From positions 1 through 15,957 of the forward strand of contig CAIOHM010000237.1 of the NCBI GenBank assembly GCA_903858055.1: a DNA stretch of 15,957 bases, read 5' to 3'. The DNA is from an uncultured delta proteobacterium. Its GTDB lineage: Bacteria; Myxococcota_A; Polyangia; Polyangiales; Polyangiaceae. A program made the position numbers and the translations under genes. Below are positions 1 through 7,532 of the stretch, piece after piece (position 1 is the first letter of the stretch; each line of letters starts with the position of its first letter). Below the pieces are notes generated by a model that did no database searches, was not told the DNA's origin, and saw only the letters and a program-made list of their open reading frames with translations.

Positions 1-105
1 GTCGGCGAAGAGGCCGCCGTCACCGGGGCGCTCGGGGACGACACCGCCGCACGCGTACGCGAGGGCCGAGAGGGCGAGGGCGGATCGAAGCAGGCTCGTG
101 CGCAT
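1..105 (-). CDS. Lipoprotein, N-terminal fragment (gene runs off the left edge)
   Basis: Only the first 35 codons lie in the window. The peptide starts MRTSLLRSALALSALAYACG: a short basic n-region, a hydrophobic core of Leu/Ala, and a lipobox ending Tyr-Ala-Cys at residue 19. The lipidated Cys is followed by Gly-Gly and a Pro/Asp/Gly-rich stretch, as in the other lipoproteins of this window. The ATG at 103-105 has GGAG four bases upstream on the minus strand, which supports this start. The mature domain is outside the window, so no function can be assigned. It lies downstream of fadH on the same strand with a 155-bp gap, so it could be transcribed separately. The signal peptide call is firm; the rest is unknown. 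Confidence 0.72.
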   Translation of the reverse strand, partial: MRTSLLRSALALSALAYACGGVVPERPGDGGLFAD

Positions 106-171
106 GGGACTCCGTGGGAGGGCCAGAAGGCGCGCGCAGTGTCGCACGGTTTTCGGCCCGTGCCCGCGCGG

Positions 172-196
172 GCGTCGTCACCCGAACGGACGACGC
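172..196. repeat. Perfect 8-bp inverted repeat between fadH and the lipoprotein gene
   Basis: GCGTCGTC at 172-179 is mirrored by GACGACGC at 189-196 around a 9-base spacer. It lies after the fadH stop and about 70-90 bases upstream of the lipoprotein ATG on the minus strand. No T-run follows on either strand, so a canonical intrinsic terminator is unlikely. An operator or a terminator-like RNA hairpin are both possible. GC-rich sequence makes such dyads fairly common by chance. Confidence 0.3.
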
Positions 197-260
197 TCGC
201 GCACGGAAAAAGACCGGCCCACTGAAAAGGCTGCGGCGCGTTCGCGGCCCGTGTTTTCGC

Positions 261-2300
261 TCACAACGCCGCTGCGACGCGCGCGCCCTGGTCAATCGCC
301 CGCTTCGCGTCGAGCTCGGAGGCCTCGTCGGCGCCGCCGATGAGGGTGACCTTCACGCCCTTGGCTTCGAGGGGCGCTTGCAGCTCGCGCAGCGGCTCTT
401 GGCCGGAGCACAAGATGACGTTGTCGACCTCGAAGAGCGTCGGGCGCTCGCGCTTCTCGCCGAAGCTCACGTGGAGGCCGCGCTCGTCGATGCGCTCGTA
501 GTTGACGCCGCCGATCATCTTCACGCCGAAGTTCTGGAGCGACGCGCGGTGGATCCACCCGGTGGTCTTGCCGAGGCCCGCGCCGAGCTTGCCCTTCTTG
601 CGCTGAAAGAGGGCGATTTCCCGCGCCGGCGCGTGACGCTTCGGGGGCTCTTTCGAGAGGCCGCCCGGTGCCGTGGCGGGGTCGACCACGCCCCACTCCG
701 CAAGCCACGCCTCGAGGTTCATGGAGGGGGAGGGGCCTTCGTGGGCCAGGTACTCGGCGACGTCGAAGCCGATGCCGCCCGCGCCGATGATCGCCACGCG
801 CTTGCCGACGGGCTTCTTGTGGCGGAGGACGTCGACGTACGAGAGCACCTTCGGGCTCTCTTGCCCGGGGATGCGCGGGTTGCGCGGCGCGACGCCGGTC
901 GCGAGGAGCACGTGATCGAACTTCTCGCCCGTGAGGCGCTCGGCGTCGACGCGCACGCCGAGGTGCTGCTTCACGCTCGAGAGCGCGAGCTGGCGCTCGA
1001 AGTACGCGAGCATGTGGTGGAACTCTTCTTTGCCCGGAATGGTCGCCGCCATGTGGAGCTGACCGCCGACCTTCTCCGCGGCGTCGAAGAGGTGCACGTC
1101 GAAGCCGCGCTCCGCGAGGACGAGCGAGGCCGAGATGCCCGCCGCGCCCGCGCCGACCACGGCGACCTTCGTGCGCTTCAGCGTGGGGCGGTAGACGAGC
1201 TCGGTCTCGTGGCACGCGCGCGGGTTCACGAGGCAGCTCGCGACCTTGTTTTGGAAGGCGTGGTCGAGGCACGCCTGGTTGCACGCGATGCAGTGGTTGA
1301 TTTCGTCCGCGCGGCCTTCGGCGGCCTTCTTCACGAACTCGGGGTCCGCGAGGAAGGGGCGCGCCATGCTCACCATGTCGGCCATGCCGCCGGCGAGGAG
1401 CTCTTCGGCGACCTCGGGGCGGTTGATGCGGTTCGTGGTGACGAGGGGGATCGACACTTCGCCCTTCATCTTCTTCGTGACCCATGCGAACGCCGCGCGC
1501 GGCACGCTCGTCGCGATGGTGGGCACGCGCGCCTCGTGCCAGCCGATGCCCGTGTTGAGGATCGTCACGCCGGCCTTCTCGAGCGCCTTCGCGAGCTGCA
1601 CGACCTCTTCCCAGCTCTGGCCGCCGGGCACGAGATCGAGCATCGAGATGCGGTAGACGAGGATGAAGTCCTTGCCGACGGCCTCGCGCGTGCGCCTCAC
1701 GATTTCCACGGGGAACTGCATGCGGTTCTCGTAAGACCCGCCCCACTTGTCGGTGCGCTTGTTCGTGTGCGCGCAGAGGAACTCGTTGATGAAGTACCCC
1801 TCCGAGCCCATGATCTCGACGCCGTCGTAGCCCGCCTCGCGCGCCATCACCGCGGAGTTCACGAAGTCTTGAATCTGCGACTCCACCCCGCGCGTGGTCA
1901 GCGGCCACGGCGTGAAGGGCGTGATCGGCGACTTGATGCGCGACGGAGCCACGCTGAACGGGTGGTACGCGTAGCGCCCTGCGTGGAGGATTTGCATGGC
2001 GATCTTGCCGCCCTCGTCGTGCACCGCCTTCGTCACGACCTTGTGCCGTTCGGCGTGCGCCTTCGACGACATCTGGCCCGCGAAGGGCTTCACCCAGCCC
2101 TGGAAGTTCGGTGCGAAGCCGCCGGTGACGATGAGGCCCACACCGCCGCGCGCGCGCTCACCGAAGTACGCCGCGAGCTTCGTGAGGTCCTTGCCGTCTT
2201 CGAGGCCCGTGTGCATCGAGCCCATGAGCGTGCGGTTGCGCAGCTTCGTGAAGCCGAGGTCGAGGGGCTCGAGCAAGTGCGGGTACGCGGAAGCGGCCAT
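261..2300 (-). CDS. fadH: NADPH-dependent 2,4-dienoyl-CoA reductase (FadH/DCR type)
   Basis: Reduces 2,4-dienoyl-CoA to the 3-enoyl-CoA so that polyunsaturated fatty acids can enter beta-oxidation. Electrons in this family pass from NADPH to FAD, then a 4Fe-4S cluster, then FMN. The 679 residues match the E. coli enzyme in length and along the whole chain. An N-terminal TIM barrel of the old-yellow-enzyme type carries Tyr169 (in EGYFINEF) and His255 (in IGWHEAR), the catalytic pair. The iron-sulfur cysteines are 337, 340, 344 and 356, in CIACNQAC and VASC. An FAD-binding GAGAAG begins at 383 and an NADPH-binding GAGGIG at 506. ATG at 2300 is preferred: GGAG lies six bases upstream, and the only earlier in-frame start, a TTG at 2312, overlaps that ribosome binding site. 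It appears monocistronic and is divergent from the Cys-repeat lipoprotein gene. No key residue is missing. Confidence 0.96.
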   Translation of the reverse strand: MAASAYPHLLEPLDLGFTKLRNRTLMGSMHTGLEDGKDLTKLAAYFGERARGGVGLIVTGGFAPNFQGWVKPFAGQMSSKAHAERHKVVTKAVHDEGGKIAMQILHAGRYAYHPFSVAPSRIKSPITPFTPWPLTTRGVESQIQDFVNSAVMAREAGYDGVEIMGSEGYFINEFLCAHTNKRTDKWGGSYENRMQFPVEIVRRTREAVGKDFILVYRISMLDLVPGGQSWEEVVQLAKALEKAGVTILNTGIGWHEARVPTIATSVPRAAFAWVTKKMKGEVSIPLVTTNRINRPEVAEELLAGGMADMVSMARPFLADPEFVKKAAEGRADEINHCIACNQACLDHAFQNKVASCLVNPRACHETELVYRPTLKRTKVAVVGAGAAGISASLVLAERGFDVHLFDAAEKVGGQLHMAATIPGKEEFHHMLAYFERQLALSSVKQHLGVRVDAERLTGEKFDHVLLATGVAPRNPRIPGQESPKVLSYVDVLRHKKPVGKRVAIIGAGGIGFDVAEYLAHEGPSPSMNLEAWLAEWGVVDPATAPGGLSKEPPKRHAPAREIALFQRKKGKLGAGLGKTTGWIHRASLQNFGVKMIGGVNYERIDERGLHVSFGEKRERPTLFEVDNVILCSGQEPLRELQAPLEAKGVKVTLIGGADEASELDAKRAIDQGARVAAAL

Positions 2301-2611
2301 GAATATCTCCAAAACGCTGGAAATCGCCTCGTGGAAAGGTCGACATGGCGCGTCATAGCGTATTGCCCGCGGCGCGGCGAGGGAACTGCACGCACGAACC
2401 GTTGGCGCGCGGTTGGGCGGAGGCGCGCTCGCCTTCCGGTCGCTTCACGCGGTCGCCCCAGGCGCGGCGCGATGAGTTCGTTCTACACGGAATCCGTCGC
2501 AGGCGGCCTCAGGCGTGGGTGTGGCTGAAAAGGCAGCGCTTTCGCGCCGCGGGTCTTGTGCGTGCCCGCGCGGCTGGTACTTCTGGAGCCGCACCCTTCT
2601 GGGAGGACTTC
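2301..2611. promoter_or_regulatory. Divergent intergenic region, fadH / Cys-repeat lipoprotein
   Basis: These 311 bases must hold the promoters of both divergent genes. I see no convincing sigma-70 boxes. The fadH ribosome binding site is the minus-strand GGAG at 2307-2310 and the lipoprotein's is GGGAGGA at 2601-2607. A segment at 2342-2361 (GACATGGCG, then CG, then TCATAGCGT) recurs almost unchanged upstream of the catalase-like gene. It includes the near-palindrome ATGGCGCGTCAT, 40-odd bases before the fadH start. A short ATG frame at 2471 (18 codons) lacks a ribosome binding site and is not called. Confidence 0.5.
2307..2310 (-). promoter_or_regulatory. fadH ribosome binding site
   Basis: Minus-strand GGAG, six bases before the ATG at 2300. 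It overlaps the upstream in-frame TTG, and so decides for the 679-residue form. Confidence 0.7.
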
Positions 2612-5600
2612 ATGCGCTCTTTTCCCGCCATCGTCATCAGCGCCGCGATCGCTTTGGTCGTCGCATGTGGAGGCTCTGACCCCGGGCCCGAAGAGTCGGT
2701 CTTCGGCGAGCCCGATGCCTCCGTCCCGTACGACGGCGGCGTCGATCCCGGCCCCGTCGTGCCGGCGGACGACGCCGGTGATGGCGGGAGCGGTTTCGAC
2801 GCGAGCCCGACCTGCACGCCGCGCACCTGCGCGCAGCAGGGCATCGAGTGCGGCCCTGCGGGCGACGGCTGCGGCGGCCTCGTGCAGTGCGGATCGTGCG
2901 CTCCGCCCACGACCTGCGGCGGCGGCGGCGTGCCGAGCAAGTGCGGCGGTTCCGCGGCGTGCGTCCCGAAGACCACGGCCGACTGCCCCGCGAACGGCTG
3001 CGGCATCCTCGCCGACGGCTGCGGCGGCTCGGTGACGTGTGGAACCTGCACGCTCCCCGACACGTGCGGCGGCGGCGGCGTTGCGGGCAAGTGCGGCCAG
3101 CCTCCGTGCACGCCGCGCACCTGCGCCGCGATCGGCGCGAAGGCCTGCGGTCCTCAGAGCGACGGCTGCGGCGGCGTGCTCCCGTGCGGCGGCTGCTCGG
3201 GCAGCGAGACCTGCGGCGGCAACCCCGCCACGCCCGGCCAATGCGGCATTCCTCCGCAGCCCGACGCGGGCGGCGGCTGGACGTGCACGCCGCGAACCTG
3301 CGCCAACTTCCCCTCGAACGTGTGCGGTCGTCAAAGCGACGGCTGCGGCGGCCTCACGGCGGACTGCGGCTCGTGCACGGCCCCGCAAACGTGCGGCGGC
3401 GGCGGCGCGACGCCGGGCCAGTGCAGCGGTTCGCTTGGCTGCGTGGCGCTCACGGCGGCGAACTGCGCCTCGCGCGGCATCCAGTGCGGCCCCATGAGCG
3501 ATGGCTGCGGCGGCACGGTGCAGTGCGGCTCGTGCGCCTCGGGTCAGCAGTGCGGCTCGCCCACGCAGGCGAGCGTTTGCTACACGCCGCCGGCGGCCTG
3601 CGTGCCAAAGACCTGTGCCCAGCTCGGCATGAACTGCGGCTACGCCGGCGACGGATGCGGCGGCGTGCTCAACTGCGGCGGCGCAAGCTGCCCCTCGGGT
3701 CAGTTCTGCGGCGGCGCCGGGAACAACATCTGCGGCACCGGCCTCTCGGCGGGCGACGCGGGCGTCTTCGTCTCGTGCTCGGGCGGCGCGACGACGACCA
3801 TCTCGGGCAAGGTCGTCGTCGGCACGGACCCCTCGCGCTTCAACGCGTCGGTCTCGCCGGACCCGGTCCCGAACGCGGTCGTCTACATCCCTTCGAGCTC
3901 GGTGCAGCCGCTCACGCAGGGCGCGGTCTGCGACACGTGCACGGCCCCCGCCGGCGCGCTCGCGGTGGCGCAGACGGCCTTCGACGGCACGTTCACGCTC
4001 TCGAACGTGCCCGCCGGCGCGAACGTGCCCATCGTCGTCCAGCTCGGCAAGTGGCGCCGCGTGCTGCGCATCAACGTGACCGCGTGCACGAACAACCGCA
4101 ACATCGACGACGCGAACGGCACCTTCCGCCTCCCGCGCTCGAGCACGGACGGCGAGGCCGGCACCAACGTGCCGAAGTTCGCGATCTCGACGGGCAACCT
4201 CGACGGTATCGAGTGCGTGCTCCGCAAGATGGGTCTCACGGACACGCAGTTCGGCAACGGCGGCGCGGGCAAGCCCGTGGAGTTCTACCAGTCGAACGGC
4301 GCGACCATCAACACGTCGACCCCGAGCTCGGCGACCCTCGTGGCGTCGACGGCGGCGCTCGCGGCCTACGACATCGTGCTGCTCCCCTGCGAGGGCGACC
4401 ACTACGAGTTCACGCCGACCGAGCTCAAGAACCTCGTCGACTTCACGAGCGGCGGCGGTCGCCTCTTTGCGACGCACTACAGCTATACGGCGCTTTACTC
4501 GAACTATACGCGTATCACCCCGCAGAGCGCCGTGTACGGCTGGGGCAACGCGCCGGTCGCCTCGTACATCTCGCCGTACTACTACGCGACGAGCCCGAAC
4601 TCGACGAACACGACGGCCCTGTGGGACGTGGACGGTGCGGGTTTTGCCTCCACGACCGCGAAGGTGGACGAGACCTTCGCGAAGGGGCAAGCGTTCGCCT
4701 CGTGGCTGCGTCTCATCGGCGCGGCCGGCGGCAGCACGGGTAACACGACGCTCACGATCAACGAGCCGCGCAACGACTTCACCGGAGTCGTCTCGCCGCG
4801 GGCGCAGCGCTGGCTCTACAGCACGTCGAGCACGACCTTCCCGCTCCACTACACGTTCAACACGCCGGTGAACGCGGCGGCCGCGAACCAGTGCGGCCGC
4901 GTGGTGTACAGCGACTACCACGTCAACCTCGCGGGCACGACCGCAGGCAAGGTGTTCCCGGCCGAGTGCGGCGACGTGAACAGCAAGATGGTGCCCCTCA
5001 CCGCGCAAGAGAAGATCATCGAGTACATGCTCCTCGATCTCTCGAGCTGCATCTCGCAAGACTCGCCACCCGCCTGCGTGCCGAAGACCTGCGCGCAGAT
5101 CGGCGCGAGCTGCGGCGTGCAGGGTGACGGCTGCGGCGCTCAGATCAACTGCGGCACCTGCACGGGCACGCAGACCTGCGGCGGCGGCGGTGTGCCGAAC
5201 CAGTGCGGCGGTGGCACCTGCGTACCGAAGACCTGCGCGAACTTCCCCGGCGCGTGCGGTCGCCAAAGCGACGGCTGCGGCGGCCTCACGGTGAGCTGCG
5301 GCACGTGCCCCGGCGTTCCGTGCACCGCGAAGACCTGTGCAGATTACCCGAACTCCTGCGGCGCCCAGAGCGACGGCTGCGGCAGCGTGACCGCCATCTG
5401 CGGGACCTGCCAGTGGCCGCTCACCTGCGGTGGCGGCGGCGTCGCCAACCAGTGCGGCATGCCCGACGGCGGAGGCTGCCAACCCCAGACCTGCTCGCAG
5501 CTCGGCATCGAGTGCGGCCCTGCCGGCGACGGTTGCGGCAACCTCATCGCCTCGTGCGGCTCCTGCCCGCCGGGTCAGACCTGCGGCGGCGGCGGCGTGC

Positions 5601-5920
5601 CCGGTCGCTGCGGCGGCTCGTGCACCCCGCGCACTTGCGCGCAGCAGAACATCGAGTGCGGTCCTGCCGGCGACGGCTGCGGCGGCATCTTGGCCTGCGG
5701 CGATTGCACGGCGCCGCTCACGTGCGGCGGCGGCGGCGTGCCCGGTCGCTGCGGCGCACCCACCTGCACCCCGCGCACCTGCGCGCAGCAGAACCTCGAC
5801 TGCGGTCCCGCGGGCGACGGTTGCGGCGGCGCGCTCGACTGCGGCGTGTGCCCGAATGGCTTCACGTGCGGCGGCGGCGGCATCGCCGGGCGCTGCGGCA
5901 CGCCGGCCTCACCGCGCTGA
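2612..5920 (+). CDS. Large Cys-rich repeat lipoprotein with central regulatory-like and ThuA/GATase-like domains
   Basis: A secreted lipoprotein of 1102 residues. The signal peptide MRSFPAIVISAAIALVVAC has its lipidated Cys at 19, followed by an Asp/Gly/Pro linker to residue 67. Six Cys-rich units of 46-59 residues fill 68-375 and six more fill 822-1098; the consensus is C-x-P-[RK]-T-C-A...CG...[GS]DGCGG...CG-x-C...TCGGGG...CG. Between them sits a 446-residue core. Residues about 395-492 look like a carboxypeptidase regulatory-like beta-sandwich (SGKVVVG...FDGTFTLSNVPAG). Residues about 522-815 resemble a ThuA or class I glutamine-amidotransferase-like fold (AYDIVLLPCEG, then LVDFTSGGGRLFATHYSY, then GRVVYSDYHVN and an amphipathic end). 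No catalytic triad is evident. ATG at 2612 follows GGGAGGA by four bases; the frame is open further upstream, but only this start gives a signal peptide. A strong terminator follows. Adhesion, matrix or metal/redox binding at the cell surface are guesses. Confidence 0.88.
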   Translation: MRSFPAIVISAAIALVVACGGSDPGPEESVFGEPDASVPYDGGVDPGPVVPADDAGDGGSGFDASPTCTPRTCAQQGIECGPAGDGCGGLVQCGSCAPPTTCGGGGVPSKCGGSAACVPKTTADCPANGCGILADGCGGSVTCGTCTLPDTCGGGGVAGKCGQPPCTPRTCAAIGAKACGPQSDGCGGVLPCGGCSGSETCGGNPATPGQCGIPPQPDAGGGWTCTPRTCANFPSNVCGRQSDGCGGLTADCGSCTAPQTCGGGGATPGQCSGSLGCVALTAANCASRGIQCGPMSDGCGGTVQCGSCASGQQCGSPTQASVCYTPPAACVPKTCAQLGMNCGYAGDGCGGVLNCGGASCPSGQFCGGAGNNICGTGLSAGDAGVFVSCSGGATTTISGKVVVGTDPSRFNASVSPDPVPNAVVYIPSSSVQPLTQGAVCDTCTAPAGALAVAQTAFDGTFTLSNVPAGANVPIVVQLGKWRRVLRINVTACTNNRNIDDANGTFRLPRSSTDGEAGTNVPKFAISTGNLDGIECVLRKMGLTDTQFGNGGAGKPVEFYQSNGATINTSTPSSATLVASTAALAAYDIVLLPCEGDHYEFTPTELKNLVDFTSGGGRLFATHYSYTALYSNYTRITPQSAVYGWGNAPVASYISPYYYATSPNSTNTTALWDVDGAGFASTTAKVDETFAKGQAFASWLRLIGAAGGSTGNTTLTINEPRNDFTGVVSPRAQRWLYSTSSTTFPLHYTFNTPVNAAAANQCGRVVYSDYHVNLAGTTAGKVFPAECGDVNSKMVPLTAQEKIIEYMLLDLSSCISQDSPPACVPKTCAQIGASCGVQGDGCGAQINCGTCTGTQTCGGGGVPNQCGGGTCVPKTCANFPGACGRQSDGCGGLTVSCGTCPGVPCTAKTCADYPNSCGAQSDGCGSVTAICGTCQWPLTCGGGGVANQCGMPDGGGCQPQTCSQLGIECGPAGDGCGNLIASCGSCPPGQTCGGGGVPGRCGGSCTPRTCAQQNIECGPAGDGCGGILACGDCTAPLTCGGGGVPGRCGAPTCTPRTCAQQNLDCGPAGDGCGGALDCGVCPNGFTCGGGGIAGRCGTPASPR
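2813..3739 (+). repeat. Six in-frame Cys-rich coding repeats, N-terminal block
   Basis: Units begin with the first Cys codon at 2813, 2960, 3107, 3284, 3440 and 3599. Each carries about eight cysteines, and the DGCGG core is kept in all six. Unit 2 has TTADCPANG in place of the usual TCA motif, unit 3 ends in a Gly-rich linker, and units 5 and 6 have lost the CGGGG turn. The units have diverged at the protein level, so this block is older or under looser constraint than units 10-12. Confidence 0.9.
5075..5899 (+). repeat. Six in-frame Cys-rich coding repeats, C-terminal block
   Basis: Units begin at 5075, 5219, 5321, 5477, 5621 and 5765. The second unit (5219-5320) is only 34 codons because the CGGGG...CG half is missing. 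The last three are close to each other and to the first unit of the N-terminal block (CTPRTCAQQ, ECGPAGDGCGG), with long stretches of near-identical DNA. This suggests recent duplication or gene conversion. Confidence 0.9.
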
Positions 5921-5941
5921 CCTCGGCAACGGCGTGAACCG

Positions 5942-5976
5942 AGCGGCTCTTCCTGCGGGGAGGGCCGCTTTTTTTT
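5942..5976 (+). terminator. Rho-independent terminator of the Cys-repeat gene
   Basis: AGCGGCTCTTCC (5942-5953) pairs with GGGAGGGCCGCT (5958-5969) around a TGCG tetraloop. The stem is 12 bp with two G-U pairs and is followed by an uninterrupted T-run through 5976. It begins 22 bases after the stop codon. It is the best intrinsic terminator in the window. Confidence 0.93.
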
Positions 5977-6030
5977 ATGGCTGAGTATCCGGGCGAGCAA
6001 CGCCGGGCGTCTCGCGTCATCGTACGCGCG

Positions 6031-7452
6031 ATGCGCACCCCTCTTCCTCTCTCCCTCGTGCTCGCGGCGTCCGTCGTGGGCGGTGCCACCTTCGCCTGCT
6101 CGAGCTCTCCTTCGAGCCCGGCGGCCGGGACCACGGAAGACGCCGGCGCGCCCGTGGGGGGCGGCGCGACCACCGCCGTCTGCGACTACGCCAACCCGTT
6201 CTCGAGTGAGAAGGAGTGCAAGGCGTACACGGGCCAAGCGTGGACCCCCGAGACCGCGGCGGCCGACTGCCAAAAAGGCACCTACGGGCAGCCCGGCACC
6301 TTCTCGCCAAGCGGCACGTGCAACGTCGGCCCGACCCTCGGCGAGTGCCGCGTCAGCAACGACTACGGGCAGTCGTTCGTGCTCACGCTCGGCGGCGCCA
6401 ACAAAGACTTCTGCACGACGACCGGGCGCGCCTGCATTCAGTTCCTGAAGGGCGAGTTCGTCCCTTCGGAGACGTGCAAAGGCGTGGAAATCCCCGTCGA
6501 TACGCCCACGGCCACCACGCCGTTCGTCTGGCCCACCGAGACGTGCTCGGACCCGAAGGCGGGCGAGGCGGCGGGCGCGCGCAACGGCAAGGTCTGCACG
6601 TGGAACCTCATCTCGGGCTGCACCGAGCCTGGGCGCAAGTACCGCGACTACGGCTCGTGCTCGGACGTGCTCACGAACCGGCCCTACTACCCGGTGGCTG
6701 GGGAGCCCGTGCCCACGAGCGACCCACGCTTGCAGAATGCAAACTACATGGCCGAGCTCGCCTGGGTGAAGAAGGAGGTCGAGGCGTGCGCGTGCGTGTG
6801 CTGCCACGACGGAAGCAGCCCCCGCGGCGCTTCGAAGTGGAGCACGGACGCAGGCCCGCTCTGGGTCGACAGCATGAGCAACACCGCGATCGCGATGTTT
6901 GCAGGGTACATCGATTCGAGCACGCTCGGCGCCTTCAAGCCCGAGGACAACAACGGCTTCGATCGCCTCCAGAGCGCCATGCCCTCGACCGAGCCGACGC
7001 GCATGGTGAACTTCTTCAAGGGCGAGTTTCAGCGGCGCGGAATCGATCCCGTGTGGGCCGCGAGCAACCGTCCCATCGGCGGGCCGCTCGTGACCCAGCG
7101 CTCGTTCGTGCCCGAGGCGTGCAGTGCCGGTGAAGGCGTCGACGCGTCTGGGAAGATCGTCTGGGCCGGTGGCGGCGCGCGCTACGTCTACGTGCTCGAG
7201 GCCGGGAGCGCGAACCCCGGCACGCCGCCGAACTTCGACCTCCCCGCGGGCACCGTGTGGCGCGTGGACGTGCCGCACACGGCGAGCGCCATGGCGAGCG
7301 GCCTCCCGTACGGCGTGCTGCCGTCGGGGGCCGTGCAGCGCTTCCCCAAGACCGGGACCGCGTCGCCCCTCGTGAGCGGCCGGCGCTACTACCTCTACAC
7401 GCTGCAAGACATCGGCTTGCCGCTCTCGCGTTGCCTCTTCACGGCGCCGTGA
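6031..7452 (+). CDS. Secreted lipoprotein of unknown function with a CxxCH motif
   Basis: 473 residues. The signal peptide ends in the lipobox Thr-Phe-Ala-Cys with Cys at 23, followed by a Ser/Pro/Ala/Gly-rich linker. The mature part has many cysteines, so disulfides are likely outside the cytoplasm. Residues 253-259 read CACVCCH, which contains a c-type heme motif (Cys255, Cys258, His259). About 70-90 residues later comes FDRLQSAMPS...MVNFFKGEF, where a distal Met ligand could sit. Heme attachment is only a hypothesis, because clustered Cys could also bind metal or form disulfides. ATG at 6031 is chosen because it begins the signal peptide; an in-frame ATG at 5977 abuts the T-run of the upstream terminator and would bury the signal. 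No clear Shine-Dalgarno precedes 6031. I do not recognise the family. Confidence 0.82.
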   Translation: MRTPLPLSLVLAASVVGGATFACSSSPSSPAAGTTEDAGAPVGGGATTAVCDYANPFSSEKECKAYTGQAWTPETAAADCQKGTYGQPGTFSPSGTCNVGPTLGECRVSNDYGQSFVLTLGGANKDFCTTTGRACIQFLKGEFVPSETCKGVEIPVDTPTATTPFVWPTETCSDPKAGEAAGARNGKVCTWNLISGCTEPGRKYRDYGSCSDVLTNRPYYPVAGEPVPTSDPRLQNANYMAELAWVKKEVEACACVCCHDGSSPRGASKWSTDAGPLWVDSMSNTAIAMFAGYIDSSTLGAFKPEDNNGFDRLQSAMPSTEPTRMVNFFKGEFQRRGIDPVWAASNRPIGGPLVTQRSFVPEACSAGEGVDASGKIVWAGGGARYVYVLEAGSANPGTPPNFDLPAGTVWRVDVPHTASAMASGLPYGVLPSGAVQRFPKTGTASPLVSGRRYYLYTLQDIGLPLSRCLFTAP

Positions 7453-7472
7453 ACGAAGGCCTTGGCCGCACG

Positions 7473-7503
7473 AAAAAGGGACGAGCTGCGAGGCCCGTCC
7501 CTT
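7473..7503 (-). terminator. Rho-independent terminator of the OmpA-family gene
   Basis: Read on the minus strand, AAGGGACG and CGTCCCTT form an 8-bp stem with a 12-base loop that ends in five T's (A-run at 7473-7477 on the plus strand). It lies 30-60 bases past the OmpA-family stop. On the plus strand the 3' side has no T-run, so it serves the plus-strand lipoprotein gene poorly at best. Confidence 0.8.
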
Positions 7504-7532
7504 CGTCGTTCGTGAGCTCGGCGCGGTGCGCG

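Noticed and set aside
114..2528. 804-codon plus-strand open frame antisense to fadH
   Set aside because: It is a GC-driven shadow: Arg/His/Ala-rich with no domains, and fadH on the other strand is a full-length match to a known enzyme.
2345..2611. N-terminal extension of the Cys-repeat protein to the ATG at 2345
   Set aside because: The frame is open, but it would place about 89 Arg-rich residues before a perfect lipoprotein signal peptide. GGGAGGA four bases before 2612 marks the real start.
2483..5482. 999-codon minus-strand frame across the Cys-repeat gene
   Set aside because: Composed almost wholly of Ala, Arg, Gly and Val from reading the repetitive GC-rich gene backwards. No signal, domain or ribosome binding site.
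2813..5899. Possible CRISPR array or non-coding tandem repeat
   Set aside because: The repetition is at the protein level, in frame, with variable unit length and substitutions; there are no constant direct repeats with unique spacers.
5977..6030. 18-codon extension of the CxxCH lipoprotein
   Set aside because: Its ATG directly follows the T-run of the upstream terminator, it has no ribosome binding site, and it would bury the signal peptide.
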